From Alphaproteobacteria bacterium (lineage in GTDB: Bacteria; Pseudomonadota; Alphaproteobacteria; ATCC43930; CGMCC-115725), in assembly GCA_019237175.1 (NCBI GenBank), contig JAFAHP010000140.1, forward strand, positions 1 through 34,083: DNA of 34,083 nt, read 5' to 3'. The position numbers were made by a program, and so were the translations under genes. This document shows, piece after piece, positions 14,501 to 22,066 of this stretch (the stretch's first letter is position 1; every line of letters starts with the position of its first letter). The notes under the pieces were generated by a model. That model saw only the letters and a list, made by a program, of their open reading frames with translations, ran no database searches and was not told the DNA's origin.

Positions 14501-16225
14501 ATAATGGGTTCCGGCTTCGTGACCCAAGAGATTGGGCCGCGGCCCGATCATCGACACCAGTGACATCACCAACTCTTCGCGGATCGGGTCGATCGGCGGA
14601 TTGGTGACCTGCGCGAAATTCTGCTTGAAGTAATTGTAGAGAAGCTTGGGCTTCTCTGACAATGCCGCTATCGGCGTGTCGGTCCCCATCGAGCCGACCG
14701 GGTCGTCGGCGGCGCGCGCCATCGGCTCGAGAAAGAACTGCAAGTCTTCGAGCGTATAGCCAAACGCCTGCTGCAGATTAAGATGCGCGTTGGGATCATT
14801 GGGCAGGGCACTGGCGGCATAAGCCTGCCCCCGCGCGTCACTCGGCAGATCCGGCAGATTGGCGAGCTTGAACTGGGTCGCCTGCAGCCAGGCTTCGTAG
14901 GGGTGTTCGGCGGCCAGATTTCGCTTGATCTCGTCGTCGTCGATAATGCGCCCTTCTTCAAGGTCGATCAGCAGCATCTTGCCGGGCTGCAGTCGCCATT
15001 TGCGGCGGATGTGCTCCTCCGGAACCGGCAGTACCCCGGTCTCGGACGCGAGAATCACATGATCGTCATCGGTGATCGCATAGCGTGCCGGCCGCAGTCC
15101 ATTGCGATCGAGTGTCGCGCCGATCTGGCGGCCATCGGTAAAGGCGATCGCCGCCGGACCGTCCCACGGCTCCATCAATGCTGCGTGGTATTCGTAAAAA
15201 GCGCGCCGCTGCTGATCCATCAGCGGGTCGCCTGCCCATGCCTCGGGGATCAGCATCATCATCGCGTGCGCCAGCGAGTAGCCGCCGCCAATCACCAGCA
15301 ACTCCAGCGCATTGTCGATGCAGGCGGTGTCCGACTGATTGGGGCCGATCAGCGGCACCATCTTGGCGAGATCGGAACCCAGTAACTCCGACGTCATCGC
15401 CTGGCGGCGCGCGTGCATCCAGTTGACGTTGCCGCGGACGGTGTTGATCTCGCCATTATGGCACAAGAACCGATAAGGATGGGCGAGCCGCCACGACGGA
15501 AATGTGTTGGTCGAAAACCGCTGATGAACGAGTGCGAGCGCCGAGACCGTCAGCGGATTGCGCAGGTCTTTGTAAAAACTGCCGACCTGCGGCGCCAGCA
15601 GCAGCCCCTTGTAAACCAGCGTCCGCGTCGAAAATGACGGAATGTAAAGCTCGGGCAGACCGGGCAATCCGTGCTTGGCGGCAAGTGCGGTGACACTGTT
15701 CAGCGCTTGTTTGCGGATCGTCAGGATTTTGCGCTCAAAAGCGTTCTGATCGGGGAGCGCCGGATCGGCTGCGACGATAGCTTGCCGGATCGTCGGCATG
15801 GTTTCGATGACACGCGCGCCGAGCCCGGTCGTATCGGTCGGCACGTCGCGCCAGCCAATTAGCGACTGCCCTTCGGCACGGATAAAATGCTCGACGTGAG
15901 CCGCGGCAAAATCACGCGCCCCCTCGTCGCGCGGCAAAAAGCACATTGCGACCGCATAATGCCCGGGATCGGGGAGGCGCCATCCGCGGCTCCCCGCCCA
16001 GTCGCGCAGCAGCGCGTCAGGCATCTGGATCAGACAGCCGGCGCCGTCGCCGACCAGGGGATCGGCGCCGACTGCGCCACGATGGTCCAGATTTACCAGA
16101 ATTTGCAGCCCGCGCTCGATGATGTCGTGCGATTTTCGCCCTTTGATGTTGGCGACAAAGCCGACGCCGCAGGAGTCATGTTCGTTGCGCGGATCGTAAA
16201 GTCCCTGTCTCCCGGGCACGGCCAT
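11558..16225 (-). CDS. gltB: glutamate synthase large subunit
   Basis: This 1555-residue protein is the alpha subunit of GOGAT. The N-terminal class II glutaminase starts at the nucleophile Cys19 in 'HDSCGVGFVANIKG', exposed after removal of a short propeptide. The amidotransferase domain covers about the first 400 residues, followed by the central domain and an FMN-binding synthase domain (for example 'GGKSNTGEGGEEASRF' and 'AKPGEGGQLPGRKVDKII'). The 3Fe-4S cysteines are in 'CIMMRKCHLNTCPVG'. The C-terminal beta-helix contains 'GLSGGRLIV' and 'GEAYFEGVAGERFAVRNSGA'. Length and order match the family and no lesion is visible. ATG 16225 is upstream of the conserved motif by the expected distance. 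It is followed by gltD. Confidence 0.98.
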   Translation of the reverse strand: MAVPGRQGLYDPRNEHDSCGVGFVANIKGRKSHDIIERGLQILVNLDHRGAVGADPLVGDGAGCLIQMPDALLRDWAGSRGWRLPDPGHYAVAMCFLPRDEGARDFAAAHVEHFIRAEGQSLIGWRDVPTDTTGLGARVIETMPTIRQAIVAADPALPDQNAFERKILTIRKQALNSVTALAAKHGLPGLPELYIPSFSTRTLVYKGLLLAPQVGSFYKDLRNPLTVSALALVHQRFSTNTFPSWRLAHPYRFLCHNGEINTVRGNVNWMHARRQAMTSELLGSDLAKMVPLIGPNQSDTACIDNALELLVIGGGYSLAHAMMMLIPEAWAGDPLMDQQRRAFYEYHAALMEPWDGPAAIAFTDGRQIGATLDRNGLRPARYAITDDDHVILASETGVLPVPEEHIRRKWRLQPGKMLLIDLEEGRIIDDDEIKRNLAAEHPYEAWLQATQFKLANLPDLPSDARGQAYAASALPNDPNAHLNLQQAFGYTLEDLQFFLEPMARAADDPVGSMGTDTPIAALSEKPKLLYNYFKQNFAQVTNPPIDPIREELVMSLVSMIGPRPNLLGHEAGTHYRLEVAQPILTDRDLQKIHTIETLVPAFRTDTLDATWPAAEGADGMAAALDRLCREATEKVDAGHNILILSDRATSAERVPIPALLATSAVHHHLIRQGLRTSTGIVVETGEAREVHHFCALAGYGAEAVNPYLAFTTLEQIRVENDLALTAADVQKNYLKAVGKGILKVISKMGISTYQSYCGAQIFDAVGLASDFVEKYFTGTATTIEGVGLREIAQEAVERHRHAYGEDPLYHDMLDVGGDYAFRLRGEDHAWAPQSIAKLQHAVRGNSLAEYRAFAATINDQSERLLTIRGLMSFEFASEPVPLDQVEPASEIVKRFATGAMSFGSISREAHTTLAIAMNRIGGKSNTGEGGEEASRFKPLDNGDSMRSAIKQVASGRFGVTAEYLVNADDLQIKMAQGAKPGEGGQLPGRKVDKIIAGVRYSTPGGGLISPPPHHDIYSIEDLAQLIHDLKNANPRARISVKLVSEVGVGTVAAGVSKARSDHVTIAGFEGGTGASPLTSLTHAGSPWEIGLAETQQTLVRNGLRGRIAVQVDGGLRTGRDVVVGAMLGADEFGFATAPLIAAGCIMMRKCHLNTCPVGIATQDPVLRARFTGQPEHVINYFFFVAEEVRELMAKLGFRTFNEMIGRVDKLDMVRVIDHWKAKGIDLSRLLYQEPAKPGIAIYNCERQQHHLDKALDNELIAEAQPALEHREPVRIEREIRNVHRTVGAMLSGEVARRYGHAGLTQDTIWATFRGNAGQSFGAFLAHGLTLELYGDANDYTGKGLSGGRLIVRQPPAARRAPTENIIIGNTVLYGAIAGEAYFEGVAGERFAVRNSGAIAVVEGTGDHGCEYMTGGVVVVIGDTGRNFAAGMSGGIAYVWDPKGCFVSLCNRTEVELEPIAAEEADDDAEPEDRPRQRAPSVYDNGMGDPLRFDAARLRIVLERHHLYTGSARARALLEDWDNTLASFVKITPKDYRRALLELQAEREAAQTAAAE

Positions 16226-16538
16226 ATCGGATGCTCTTCACCTGAACTAGTTGCAAAAATCACCGCGGCGCATCGCGAGCGACCACAGCAATTTGATAAT
16301 AGCCACGTCCACGCGAGCGAATCGAGGCTTAATCGTGTGCTAACCATGGCAATCGTCTGGATTCCTGTCGGCAAGTCGGCCGCGATGGCGGGACCACCGA
16401 ATTCGTGCGGCATAAAGTCCGAGCGCGCCTGCAAAGTCGACGCCGGAGTTTAATGACAAGATCCGGCAACGCGTTGCGAGGGGATAAAACGATCTCGCCC
16501 GTTTCGATCAGGCATCCGCCGTTTTTCTGTGCATATCG
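16226..16538. other. 313-base divergent region upstream of gltB and the membrane protein
   Basis: The region separates gltB (minus strand) from the membrane-protein gene (plus strand) and must contain both promoters. It is more AT-rich than the genes, with runs such as 'gttgcaaaaatcac' and 'aatttgataatag' near gltB. Short frames on both strands have no recognisable product. I could not identify a specific nitrogen-regulatory site with confidence. Confidence 0.5.
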
Positions 16539-18773
16539 ATGCCATCTTTACCAACCGTCCTCCTCTGCGCGCTGACCGAGCTGCTGGTGAGCTTGGGCGT
16601 CGGGTTGCCGGTGACGCGCCGGCTGGTTGCCTCTCGCGCGTCTGCGTTCGCCATCGCGCCGATTGTGGGCTGGGCCGTGTTTAACGGGCTGGCGCTTCCG
16701 GTCCTGACGATGCTCGGCTTTACGCGTCCAACGGCGGTCTTCGTTTGTGCTTCTGCCATTGCTGGCGGGATTGCGGCTTTGCGGCGCGGATCCGTTCGCC
16801 AACAGGTAGTAGCCGAAGGAGTAGAGGTCCCGCTCGGACTCGTCACACCCGCAGCAGTGCTGGCGATTGTTCCGATGCTGGCGGTTTGGCCGAAATATGC
16901 GATGGGTGGGGTGCTTCTCAGCGAGGCGATGTTCGACCACAGCAAGGCCGCGATCGTCGACGAGATCGTCCGCCTCGGCCTGCCACCCGGTAATCCTTTC
17001 TTTGGCGATAGCGGGCCTCGCCTCGTCTACTACTATTTGTGGCATTTCAGCGCCGCTATTCCTGCTGCTATGTTTGGCGCCAATGGCTGGGAAGCCGACG
17101 CCGCGCTGACTTGGTTCAGTGCTTTCGCATCGCTGAGCCTGATGATCGGGCTGGCGCGAATGCTTGGCGGTAACAGGACGGTACCGCTTGTCGTCGTGCT
17201 GCTTAGCCTTTCAGCCTCCCTGAGGCCGGCGCTGAGCCTTGTCTTGCCTCGCGGTTTTCGCGATCAGGCACTATCGCAAAATCCCTGGCCGCAGAGTTGG
17301 TTATTTCAAGCGAGCTGGGCGCCGCAGCACGTAATGTCGGCGGGCTGTGTCGTGGCCGCTGTGTTGGTGCTCTGGCGTCTGGCGGTCTCGCGCGATCGGC
17401 TGATGGTGCCGTTGCTGGCCGTTATCGCCGCGGCCGGGTTCGAGAGTTCTGCCTGGGTCGGCGGTGTCATTTTTGGCGCAGCCGCACCGGCAATCACCAT
17501 CGCGTTTTTAACGATGGCCGAGAATAATCGAGCCCGCGTCGACCTAATTCTCGCCACCGCAACGGCGGCCATCCTAGCGCTGGTGATAGCATTTCCGTTT
17601 ACCCGCGAGGAGTTTGCTGCAACGGCGGCGCGGCATGCCGGCATGCCCATCGCCTTTCGCCCGTTCGCGGTGCTGGGGCAAATGGTCCCGGTGCCGATCC
17701 GTCCGTTTCTAAATCTCGCCGGATATTGGCTGGTCTTGCCGGCGATCGAGTTTCCGGCGGTCTTTTTTGCGGGAACCTGGGCGATTGCCGCCGCTGTTGC
17801 CGCGCGGGGCGCCCCCACCCTAACCCTCCCCTCCCCGGGCGTGACCTGGGGATCACGGGGGAGGGAAGGGTGGGGGGACCGACGGCTGGTGACCGCATTG
17901 GCCCTGCTCGCCGGCACCAGCTTTGCGGTCCCGTGGATTTTTGCCAGTACGATCGCCAACAATGACCTCGGTTGGCGCGGCGTGCTGCCCGGCCTGCTGA
18001 TATTGACGGCCTTCGCCGCCGTCGGCCTCGGCCGCTGGCTAGCGGGGTTTTCGATCGGGGGCCATCGGCACGGGCGGCCCCCCTCACCCTTCCCTCTCCC
18101 CCCTAGGGGGGAGAGGGTTGAGAAGGGTCGGCGAGGCGAACCCCCGGAACGCCCGCCCTCGGCGGGCGGCCGTCCGGGGGCTAACCCGGAGCTGGTTGAG
18201 GGGGGTGGTACCCGATGGGGCCTTGTTTTAGTCAACGCACGAGGGTGGGCTTGGGCGAGCTGCGTGGTCTGGGCGCTGGGCCTGTCCGGCGGTTTGCAGG
18301 TCGCGCGCGATAATGTTTCCGGTCTGCCAGCCCGGTCGGCGAGCGTCTTCGCGCAAGCGCCCGCACTCTGGGCGGCGGTGCGCCGGGATACGGGCCCCAG
18401 CGAGCGTGTCGCCAACAATCCGGCGTTCCTCGCCGACAGTGTGCGGTGGCCGGTCAACATTTCCTGGGCGCTGCTGGCCGACCGCCGGTCCTGCTATGCC
18501 GGCTGGAACCTGGCGCGGGCCTTTGCCCCGTTGCCTGAGGAGAAGATCGACGCGACGGATGCGCTGTTCCAGCGGGTCTTTGCCGGCGACGGCACGCGCG
18601 ACGATATCCGCCTGCTGGCGACCGATTTCGACTGCCACGTGGTCGTCCTGACGCCGAGCGACGGCGCCTGGCTTCATGATCCATTCGCAGCCAGCCGTTA
18701 TTTCCGCTTGGTCGAAGAACACGCCGGCAAATGGCGGGTCTATCGAATTGCCGGCGACGCCGGCCGGGAGTGA
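16539..18773 (+). CDS. large polytopic membrane protein, possible GT-C type glycosyltransferase
   Basis: This 744-residue protein has about ten to twelve hydrophobic segments. The first periplasmic loop contains 'FDHSKAAIVDEIVRLGLPPG' followed by 'NPFFGDSGPRLVYYYLWHF'. This Asp/His-containing loop before a hydrophobic core is reminiscent of polyprenyl-phosphate-sugar-dependent GT-C enzymes. That assignment is inference and the gene belongs to no family I can name. A soluble C-terminal domain follows ('LATDFDCHVVVLTPSDGAWL', 'SRYFRLVEEHAGKWRVYRI'). Two low-complexity inserts (about residues 425-446 and 514-556) correspond to palindromic DNA elements read in frame. The 3' end overlaps a convergent GT2 gene by 34 bases. 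No strong ribosome binding site precedes ATG 16539. Confidence 0.8.
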   Translation: MPSLPTVLLCALTELLVSLGVGLPVTRRLVASRASAFAIAPIVGWAVFNGLALPVLTMLGFTRPTAVFVCASAIAGGIAALRRGSVRQQVVAEGVEVPLGLVTPAAVLAIVPMLAVWPKYAMGGVLLSEAMFDHSKAAIVDEIVRLGLPPGNPFFGDSGPRLVYYYLWHFSAAIPAAMFGANGWEADAALTWFSAFASLSLMIGLARMLGGNRTVPLVVVLLSLSASLRPALSLVLPRGFRDQALSQNPWPQSWLFQASWAPQHVMSAGCVVAAVLVLWRLAVSRDRLMVPLLAVIAAAGFESSAWVGGVIFGAAAPAITIAFLTMAENNRARVDLILATATAAILALVIAFPFTREEFAATAARHAGMPIAFRPFAVLGQMVPVPIRPFLNLAGYWLVLPAIEFPAVFFAGTWAIAAAVAARGAPTLTLPSPGVTWGSRGREGWGDRRLVTALALLAGTSFAVPWIFASTIANNDLGWRGVLPGLLILTAFAAVGLGRWLAGFSIGGHRHGRPPSPFPLPPRGERVEKGRRGEPPERPPSAGGRPGANPELVEGGGTRWGLVLVNARGWAWASCVVWALGLSGGLQVARDNVSGLPARSASVFAQAPALWAAVRRDTGPSERVANNPAFLADSVRWPVNISWALLADRRSCYAGWNLARAFAPLPEEKIDATDALFQRVFAGDGTRDDIRLLATDFDCHVVVLTPSDGAWLHDPFAASRYFRLVEEHAGKWRVYRIAGDAGRE
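17812..17877. repeat. in-frame palindromic element 1 inside the membrane-protein gene
   Basis: Sixty-six bases form an imperfect palindrome: the left arm 'cccccaccctaaccctcccc' pairs with the right arm 'gggggagggaagggtggggg'. The length is exactly 22 codons, and the translation 'PTLTLPSPGVTWGSRGREGW' is low-complexity and unlike the surrounding membrane sequence. Such C-rich/G-rich palindromes are usually intergenic; here one sits in a loop between two hydrophobic segments without breaking the frame. Confidence 0.75.
18078..18205. repeat. in-frame palindromic element 2 inside the membrane-protein gene
   Basis: The element is bounded by the inverted ends cccccctca (18078-18086) and tgagggggg (18197-18205). 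Inside are a perfect 26-base palindrome (18092-18117, centred on the ct/ag junction of ccctctcc...ggagaggg) and a second hairpin at 18141-18180 with arms cccccgga / tccggggg and gcccgcc / ggcgggc. It is translated in frame as a Pro/Arg/Gly-rich stretch ('SPFPLPPRGERVEKGRRGEP'). It interrupts the region between a hydrophobic segment and the next one ('SCVVWALGLSGG'). Confidence 0.78.
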
Positions 18774-19471
18774 GCGCTGCGAGCGGTCGCGACCCGAATA
18801 AAGGCTGCGGCGATCCGCAACGCGGCGCGCAGCGATCCGCGCAGCGATCCTGCGACCTTGGAGGCGCCGCCGCGACGCCGGCGATAGGGCATCGGCACTT
18901 CGAGAATGCGCAATCCGGCGCGTGCCGCCCGCATCTGCATTTCGAGATTCCAGCCATAGGTCATCTCGCGCATGTCCAACGCGTCGAGACAGGCTCGGCG
19001 AATGGCGCGATAGGCGCACATATCGGTGTACCACACGCCATAGAGCAGCTTGGTCCCGAGCCCGGCGGCCCGGCCCGCCAACAGCTGATGCCACTTCATC
19101 GCGCCCGGCTCGCGCGCGCCGCGGCTGCGCGATGCGATCACAAAATCGTATTCGTCGCGGCGGATCGGGTCGACGAGCCGCGCCATCAGGTCGCCGCGGT
19201 CGGCGCCGTCGCCATCCATAAACACGATGATCCCACACGCCAGCGGCACCGCGCCGACCCCGGCCATGCAGGCGCGTCCATAGCCCTTGGCGCCCAACTC
19301 AATCACGCGCGCCCCCGTGGCAGCGGCGACCACGGGGGTGCCGTCGCTGCTGCCGCCGTCGACGACAATGATTTCGCGCACGAGGTCACGCGGGATTTCC
19401 GTCACGACACCTCTGATCGACTGCACCTCGTCGAGTGCCGGAATGACGACGGCGACCGCTAAAGGCTCCAT
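18740..19471 (-). CDS. family 2 glycosyltransferase, polyprenyl-phosphate (DPM-like) type
   Basis: This 243-residue GT-A fold enzyme resembles dolichyl/undecaprenyl-phosphate mannose or glucose synthases, which move a sugar from a nucleotide donor to a polyprenyl phosphate on the cytoplasmic face of the membrane. Motifs are 'VAVVIPALDEVQSIRGV', 'IIVVDGGSSDGT', the metal-binding 'FMDGDGADRGDLMARL' and 'EVPMPYRRRRGGASKVAGS'. The C-terminal part carries no membrane segments. ATG 19471 gives a 13-base overlap with the radical SAM gene; GTG 19492 would give 34. It is the last gene of the six-gene operon and its 3' end overlaps the convergent membrane protein, which could use the lipid-linked sugar. 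Confidence 0.9.
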   Translation of the reverse strand: MEPLAVAVVIPALDEVQSIRGVVTEIPRDLVREIIVVDGGSSDGTPVVAAATGARVIELGAKGYGRACMAGVGAVPLACGIIVFMDGDGADRGDLMARLVDPIRRDEYDFVIASRSRGAREPGAMKWHQLLAGRAAGLGTKLLYGVWYTDMCAYRAIRRACLDALDMREMTYGWNLEMQMRAARAGLRILEVPMPYRRRRGGASKVAGSLRGSLRAALRIAAAFIRVATARSAHSRPASPAIR

Positions 19472-20541
19472 CGCAATCCGCAATTGCGGCACGGCTGGGC
19501 CGGCGCCTCGCTCACCAATGCGGCGCGAAACTCTCGATACGCCGCGCCATTCCAGATCTCGCGCAAGCTCTCTTGGGTGGCATTGCCCAGCGTATAGGTC
19601 TCATAGCCGCGCGCCGAGAATGGTGCAATGCAGCAGGGTAATGCCCGGCCGTGGGCGGTAAAATACATCAACGACCATGGTCGGCGGCAGGCCGACCATG
19701 GCGCTTTTCCCACGCCGCGCTTCAGGCTAGTGCCGGGCTCGGTAGCGCCCGACGCGTCGATTGTAACGCCAAGCGCCCTGCCGAGCGCTTCAGCCGCGGC
19801 AATCGCCTGATCTTCCTCGCGCCGCGTCCTTTCAAACAGCGACGAATCCGCGCGCGCGAGGCCGCGGCCAAGATCGTCGAAGACAAGGCGTTGAAGATAG
19901 ACCTCGCTGATGCCGATCCGTGCCGCCAGCCGGACAAAGTCCGGGAGCTGCGCGATCGTTTCTTTGAGCCCGGTCAGCCACAACGAGACGCGCGGGGTCG
20001 ATGCGCCGAGTTCTCTTTGCAAGGCGACGAACTCGCTGAGGTTGCGGACGATGCGATCGAAGAAGTCCTTGCCGCGCACCTTGAAAAAGCTTTGGGCCTC
20101 GGCCGCGTCGAGCGATACGCGCAGCTCGTCGAGCCCGGTGGCGATGAGGTCCGCGCGTTTGCGCGGTGCCAACAGCGTGCCGTTGGTGTTGAACAGCACA
20201 TAAACGCCGCGTTCTTTGAGATAGCGGATCATGCGCGGCAGGTTCTTGACGAGCATCGGTTCGCCGACGCCGTGCAGCACGGCGCGCAGCAAACCCGGGA
20301 GCTGGTCGACGATCGAGGTAAAAAGCTGCCAGCTCATATCGGCCGGCGGCTCCAGCGCCTCGAAGGTGCGCGGACAGGTTTCGCACAACAGATTGCAGCG
20401 GTTGGTGACTTCGAGATAGACGCAGACCGGTGGCGCCTCGGCGACAGGCGAGCGCTCCTCGCCGACGGCCTCGAAATAGCGGCGGGCCGCAATCGGCGTC
20501 TCCTGCGGTATCTGCTGCATCGGCGGAGGCTCGCGACTCAT
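19459..20541 (-). CDS. radical SAM protein with SPASM-like C-terminus
   Basis: This 360-residue protein should bind a 4Fe-4S cluster through Cys49, Cys53 and Cys56 ('TNRCNLLCETCPRTFE') and use S-adenosylmethionine to make a 5'-deoxyadenosyl radical. The TIM-barrel part includes 'LHGVGEPMLVKNLPRMIRYL' and 'FNTNGTLL', and 'LRVSLDAAEAQSF' matches the family's 'SLD' strand. The C-terminus holds extra cysteines (Cys303, Cys304, Cys351, Cys354: 'PCCIAPFS', 'CRNCGLRWSL') and 'LGNATQESLREIWNG', typical of SPASM/Twitch domains that hold auxiliary clusters. No precursor peptide gene is visible nearby. ATG 20541 overlaps the stop of the upstream gene (ATGA). The substrate is unknown. Confidence 0.92.
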   Translation of the reverse strand: MSREPPPMQQIPQETPIAARRYFEAVGEERSPVAEAPPVCVYLEVTNRCNLLCETCPRTFEALEPPADMSWQLFTSIVDQLPGLLRAVLHGVGEPMLVKNLPRMIRYLKERGVYVLFNTNGTLLAPRKRADLIATGLDELRVSLDAAEAQSFFKVRGKDFFDRIVRNLSEFVALQRELGASTPRVSLWLTGLKETIAQLPDFVRLAARIGISEVYLQRLVFDDLGRGLARADSSLFERTRREEDQAIAAAEALGRALGVTIDASGATEPGTSLKRGVGKAPWSACRRPWSLMYFTAHGRALPCCIAPFSARGYETYTLGNATQESLREIWNGAAYREFRAALVSEAPAQPCRNCGLRWSL

Positions 20542-21329
20542 CGCACCCCTCCCAGGCCATCACCCATGGCCGCGGCGAGTAAACCCTCAAGGTCAAGCCG
20601 ACCAATGCAATCGGCGGTAGCTGCGGGCGAAAACGGATCGAGACCGTTGACCGGCGGTGAGGTCAATTCGCGGCACAGCCGGTACAACGCCGGGGCGTCG
20701 TCAACATCGTACCACGGATCGAGCTCGACCACGGGCAATCCAAGCGTCCGCGCCCGCGCCCTTGTCTGCGCGGCGACGGCGCTCGTGCTCCACTCGACAC
20801 GTTCGAACAAGTGGCAGTGTGGCGCCTTGATGCCCAGCACGTAATAGCCGCCATCCTCGGCCGGGCCGACGACAACCCGGTCACCGTCTTCGGCGAGGGT
20901 GGCGACCGCTCGCGACAGGAGTGCTGTCGGCAAATTCGGGCTGTCGGAATTCAGCAGGCACACCGCACCATATTGTTGAGCGAACAGCGATTGCGCGGCA
21001 TGCAACAGACATCGGCCGAAGCCCACGATATTGGGCGCGGATACCGCAGTCCCGTCGGCGAGGACGAGGCGCGTGCCGGAGGCCAGCATGCCGTCGAACG
21101 AAGTCTCCGATCCTGCCGGTGCGTATGCGACATAGCCCTCGATCGGCATGTCGCGGGCGGCCCGTGCGATGTTCTCGGTGATGTCGCGCAAAAAACTGGC
21201 GCTGAGCGCCGAGGCCATCGCCGGTGTCAACGGCGGCACCAGCCGGGTTTTGACCTGCCCCGGGACCGGCGCCTTCGCCATTACCGCGATCGCACAGCCG
21301 CCGGCGCGACCCGCCACGCTTTTTGTCAC
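20538..21329 (-). CDS. TIGR04282/DUF2064-family glycosyltransferase
   Basis: This 263-residue nucleotide-diphospho-sugar transferase-like protein has the diagnostic start 'CAIAVMAKAPVPGQVKTRLV' and the motifs 'LLNSDSPNLP' and 'VVGPAEDGGYYVLGI'. Family members are annotated as arsenosugar-biosynthesis glycosyltransferases from their gene context in some genomes; no arsenic gene is seen here, so that label should not be carried over. Start GTG 21329 overlaps the upstream stop (GTGA). The open frame extends to 21728, but the upstream part is the molybdoenzyme gene in another frame. The stop overlaps the radical SAM start by four bases. Confidence 0.9.
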   Translation of the reverse strand: MTKSVAGRAGGCAIAVMAKAPVPGQVKTRLVPPLTPAMASALSASFLRDITENIARAARDMPIEGYVAYAPAGSETSFDGMLASGTRLVLADGTAVSAPNIVGFGRCLLHAAQSLFAQQYGAVCLLNSDSPNLPTALLSRAVATLAEDGDRVVVGPAEDGGYYVLGIKAPHCHLFERVEWSTSAVAAQTRARARTLGLPVVELDPWYDVDDAPALYRLCRELTSPPVNGLDPFSPAATADCIGRLDLEGLLAAAMGDGLGGVR

Positions 21330-22066
21330 GATCCGCTGAACCAATTGTAGCCACGATCTGCCCAGAACCCGCCGGGATAACGGTTGGTGACATAAATCGT
21401 CGTCACCCATTTGGGGTTCTTGAACCCGAGCTTGGTCGGGATCCGCACCTTGAACGGGTAGCCATATTTGACCGGCAGGATCTCGTCGGCAAATTTGACG
21501 GCCATAATGGTTTGCGGATGCAGCGCGGTTGGCATGTCGATGCTGCCATAATAACCATCTGCGCACTGAAAGCCGACATATTTCGCGGTAAGGTCGGCTC
21601 CGACGCGCTGCAGGAACGCACCGAGCCTCGGGCCGCTCCATTTGCCGATCATGCTCCACCCTTCGACGCAGACATGGCGCGTGATCTGGCTTTCCTGCGG
21701 CAGGGCATAGAGTTGATCGACCGACCATGGCCGCTTGTCGCCGATCAGCCCCGACAATTCGAGGCGATAATCGGCAGCCGTCAACCTCGGAGCATCCTCG
21801 GCGGGGAAGAATGCATTATAGCGAAAATCCTTGACGACATCGGTTTCGGCAAAGGTCGGGGCCAGCCGCCGATCGCTGAACAGAAACATCTGAGCCCGAT
21901 CATTCCACTGCGACATCAGCTTCAAGACCTTTTGCACGCTGTTATGATCGGAAATGTCGCAGCCGGTCAGCAAAGTCAGCGCTCCCAGACCCAATGTCTG
22001 GCGCAAAAAGAGCCGCCGCTCGATGCCGGCCGCACTCGGGGTGGGCTCCAGCAGCACAGGGCTCAT
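21326..22066 (-). CDS. Tat-exported molybdopterin oxidoreductase, sulfite oxidase/MsrP fold
   Basis: This 246-residue protein has the SUOX-fold molybdopterin domain seen in MsrP (YedY) and sulfite oxidases. The Moco-ligating cysteine is in 'RHVCVEGWSMIGKWSG'. Other conserved regions are 'YVGFQCADGYYGSIDM', 'MAVKFADEILPVKYGYPFKV' and 'KLGFKNPKWVTTIYV'. The N-terminus has a Tat-like twin-arginine motif, 'RRLFLRQTLG', and then 'LLTGC', a lipobox, so the mature enzyme may be a periplasmic lipoprotein. A good AGGAGGAA ribosome binding site precedes ATG 22066, which overlaps the cytochrome b stop. MsrP repairs oxidised methionines with electrons from a membrane haem protein, but its substrate here is open. 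Confidence 0.92.
   Translation of the reverse strand: MSPVLLEPTPSAAGIERRLFLRQTLGLGALTLLTGCDISDHNSVQKVLKLMSQWNDRAQMFLFSDRRLAPTFAETDVVKDFRYNAFFPAEDAPRLTAADYRLELSGLIGDKRPWSVDQLYALPQESQITRHVCVEGWSMIGKWSGPRLGAFLQRVGADLTAKYVGFQCADGYYGSIDMPTALHPQTIMAVKFADEILPVKYGYPFKVRIPTKLGFKNPKWVTTIYVTNRYPGGFWADRGYNWFSGS

Noticed and set aside
17306..18460. 384-residue minus-strand ORF
   Set aside because: It is antisense to the membrane-protein gene and stays open largely because the palindromic repeats are open on both strands.
20538..21329. Arsenosugar biosynthesis locus
   Set aside because: The TIGR04282 name suggests it, but there is no ArsM, ArsS or other arsenic gene, and the radical SAM protein does not look like ArsS.
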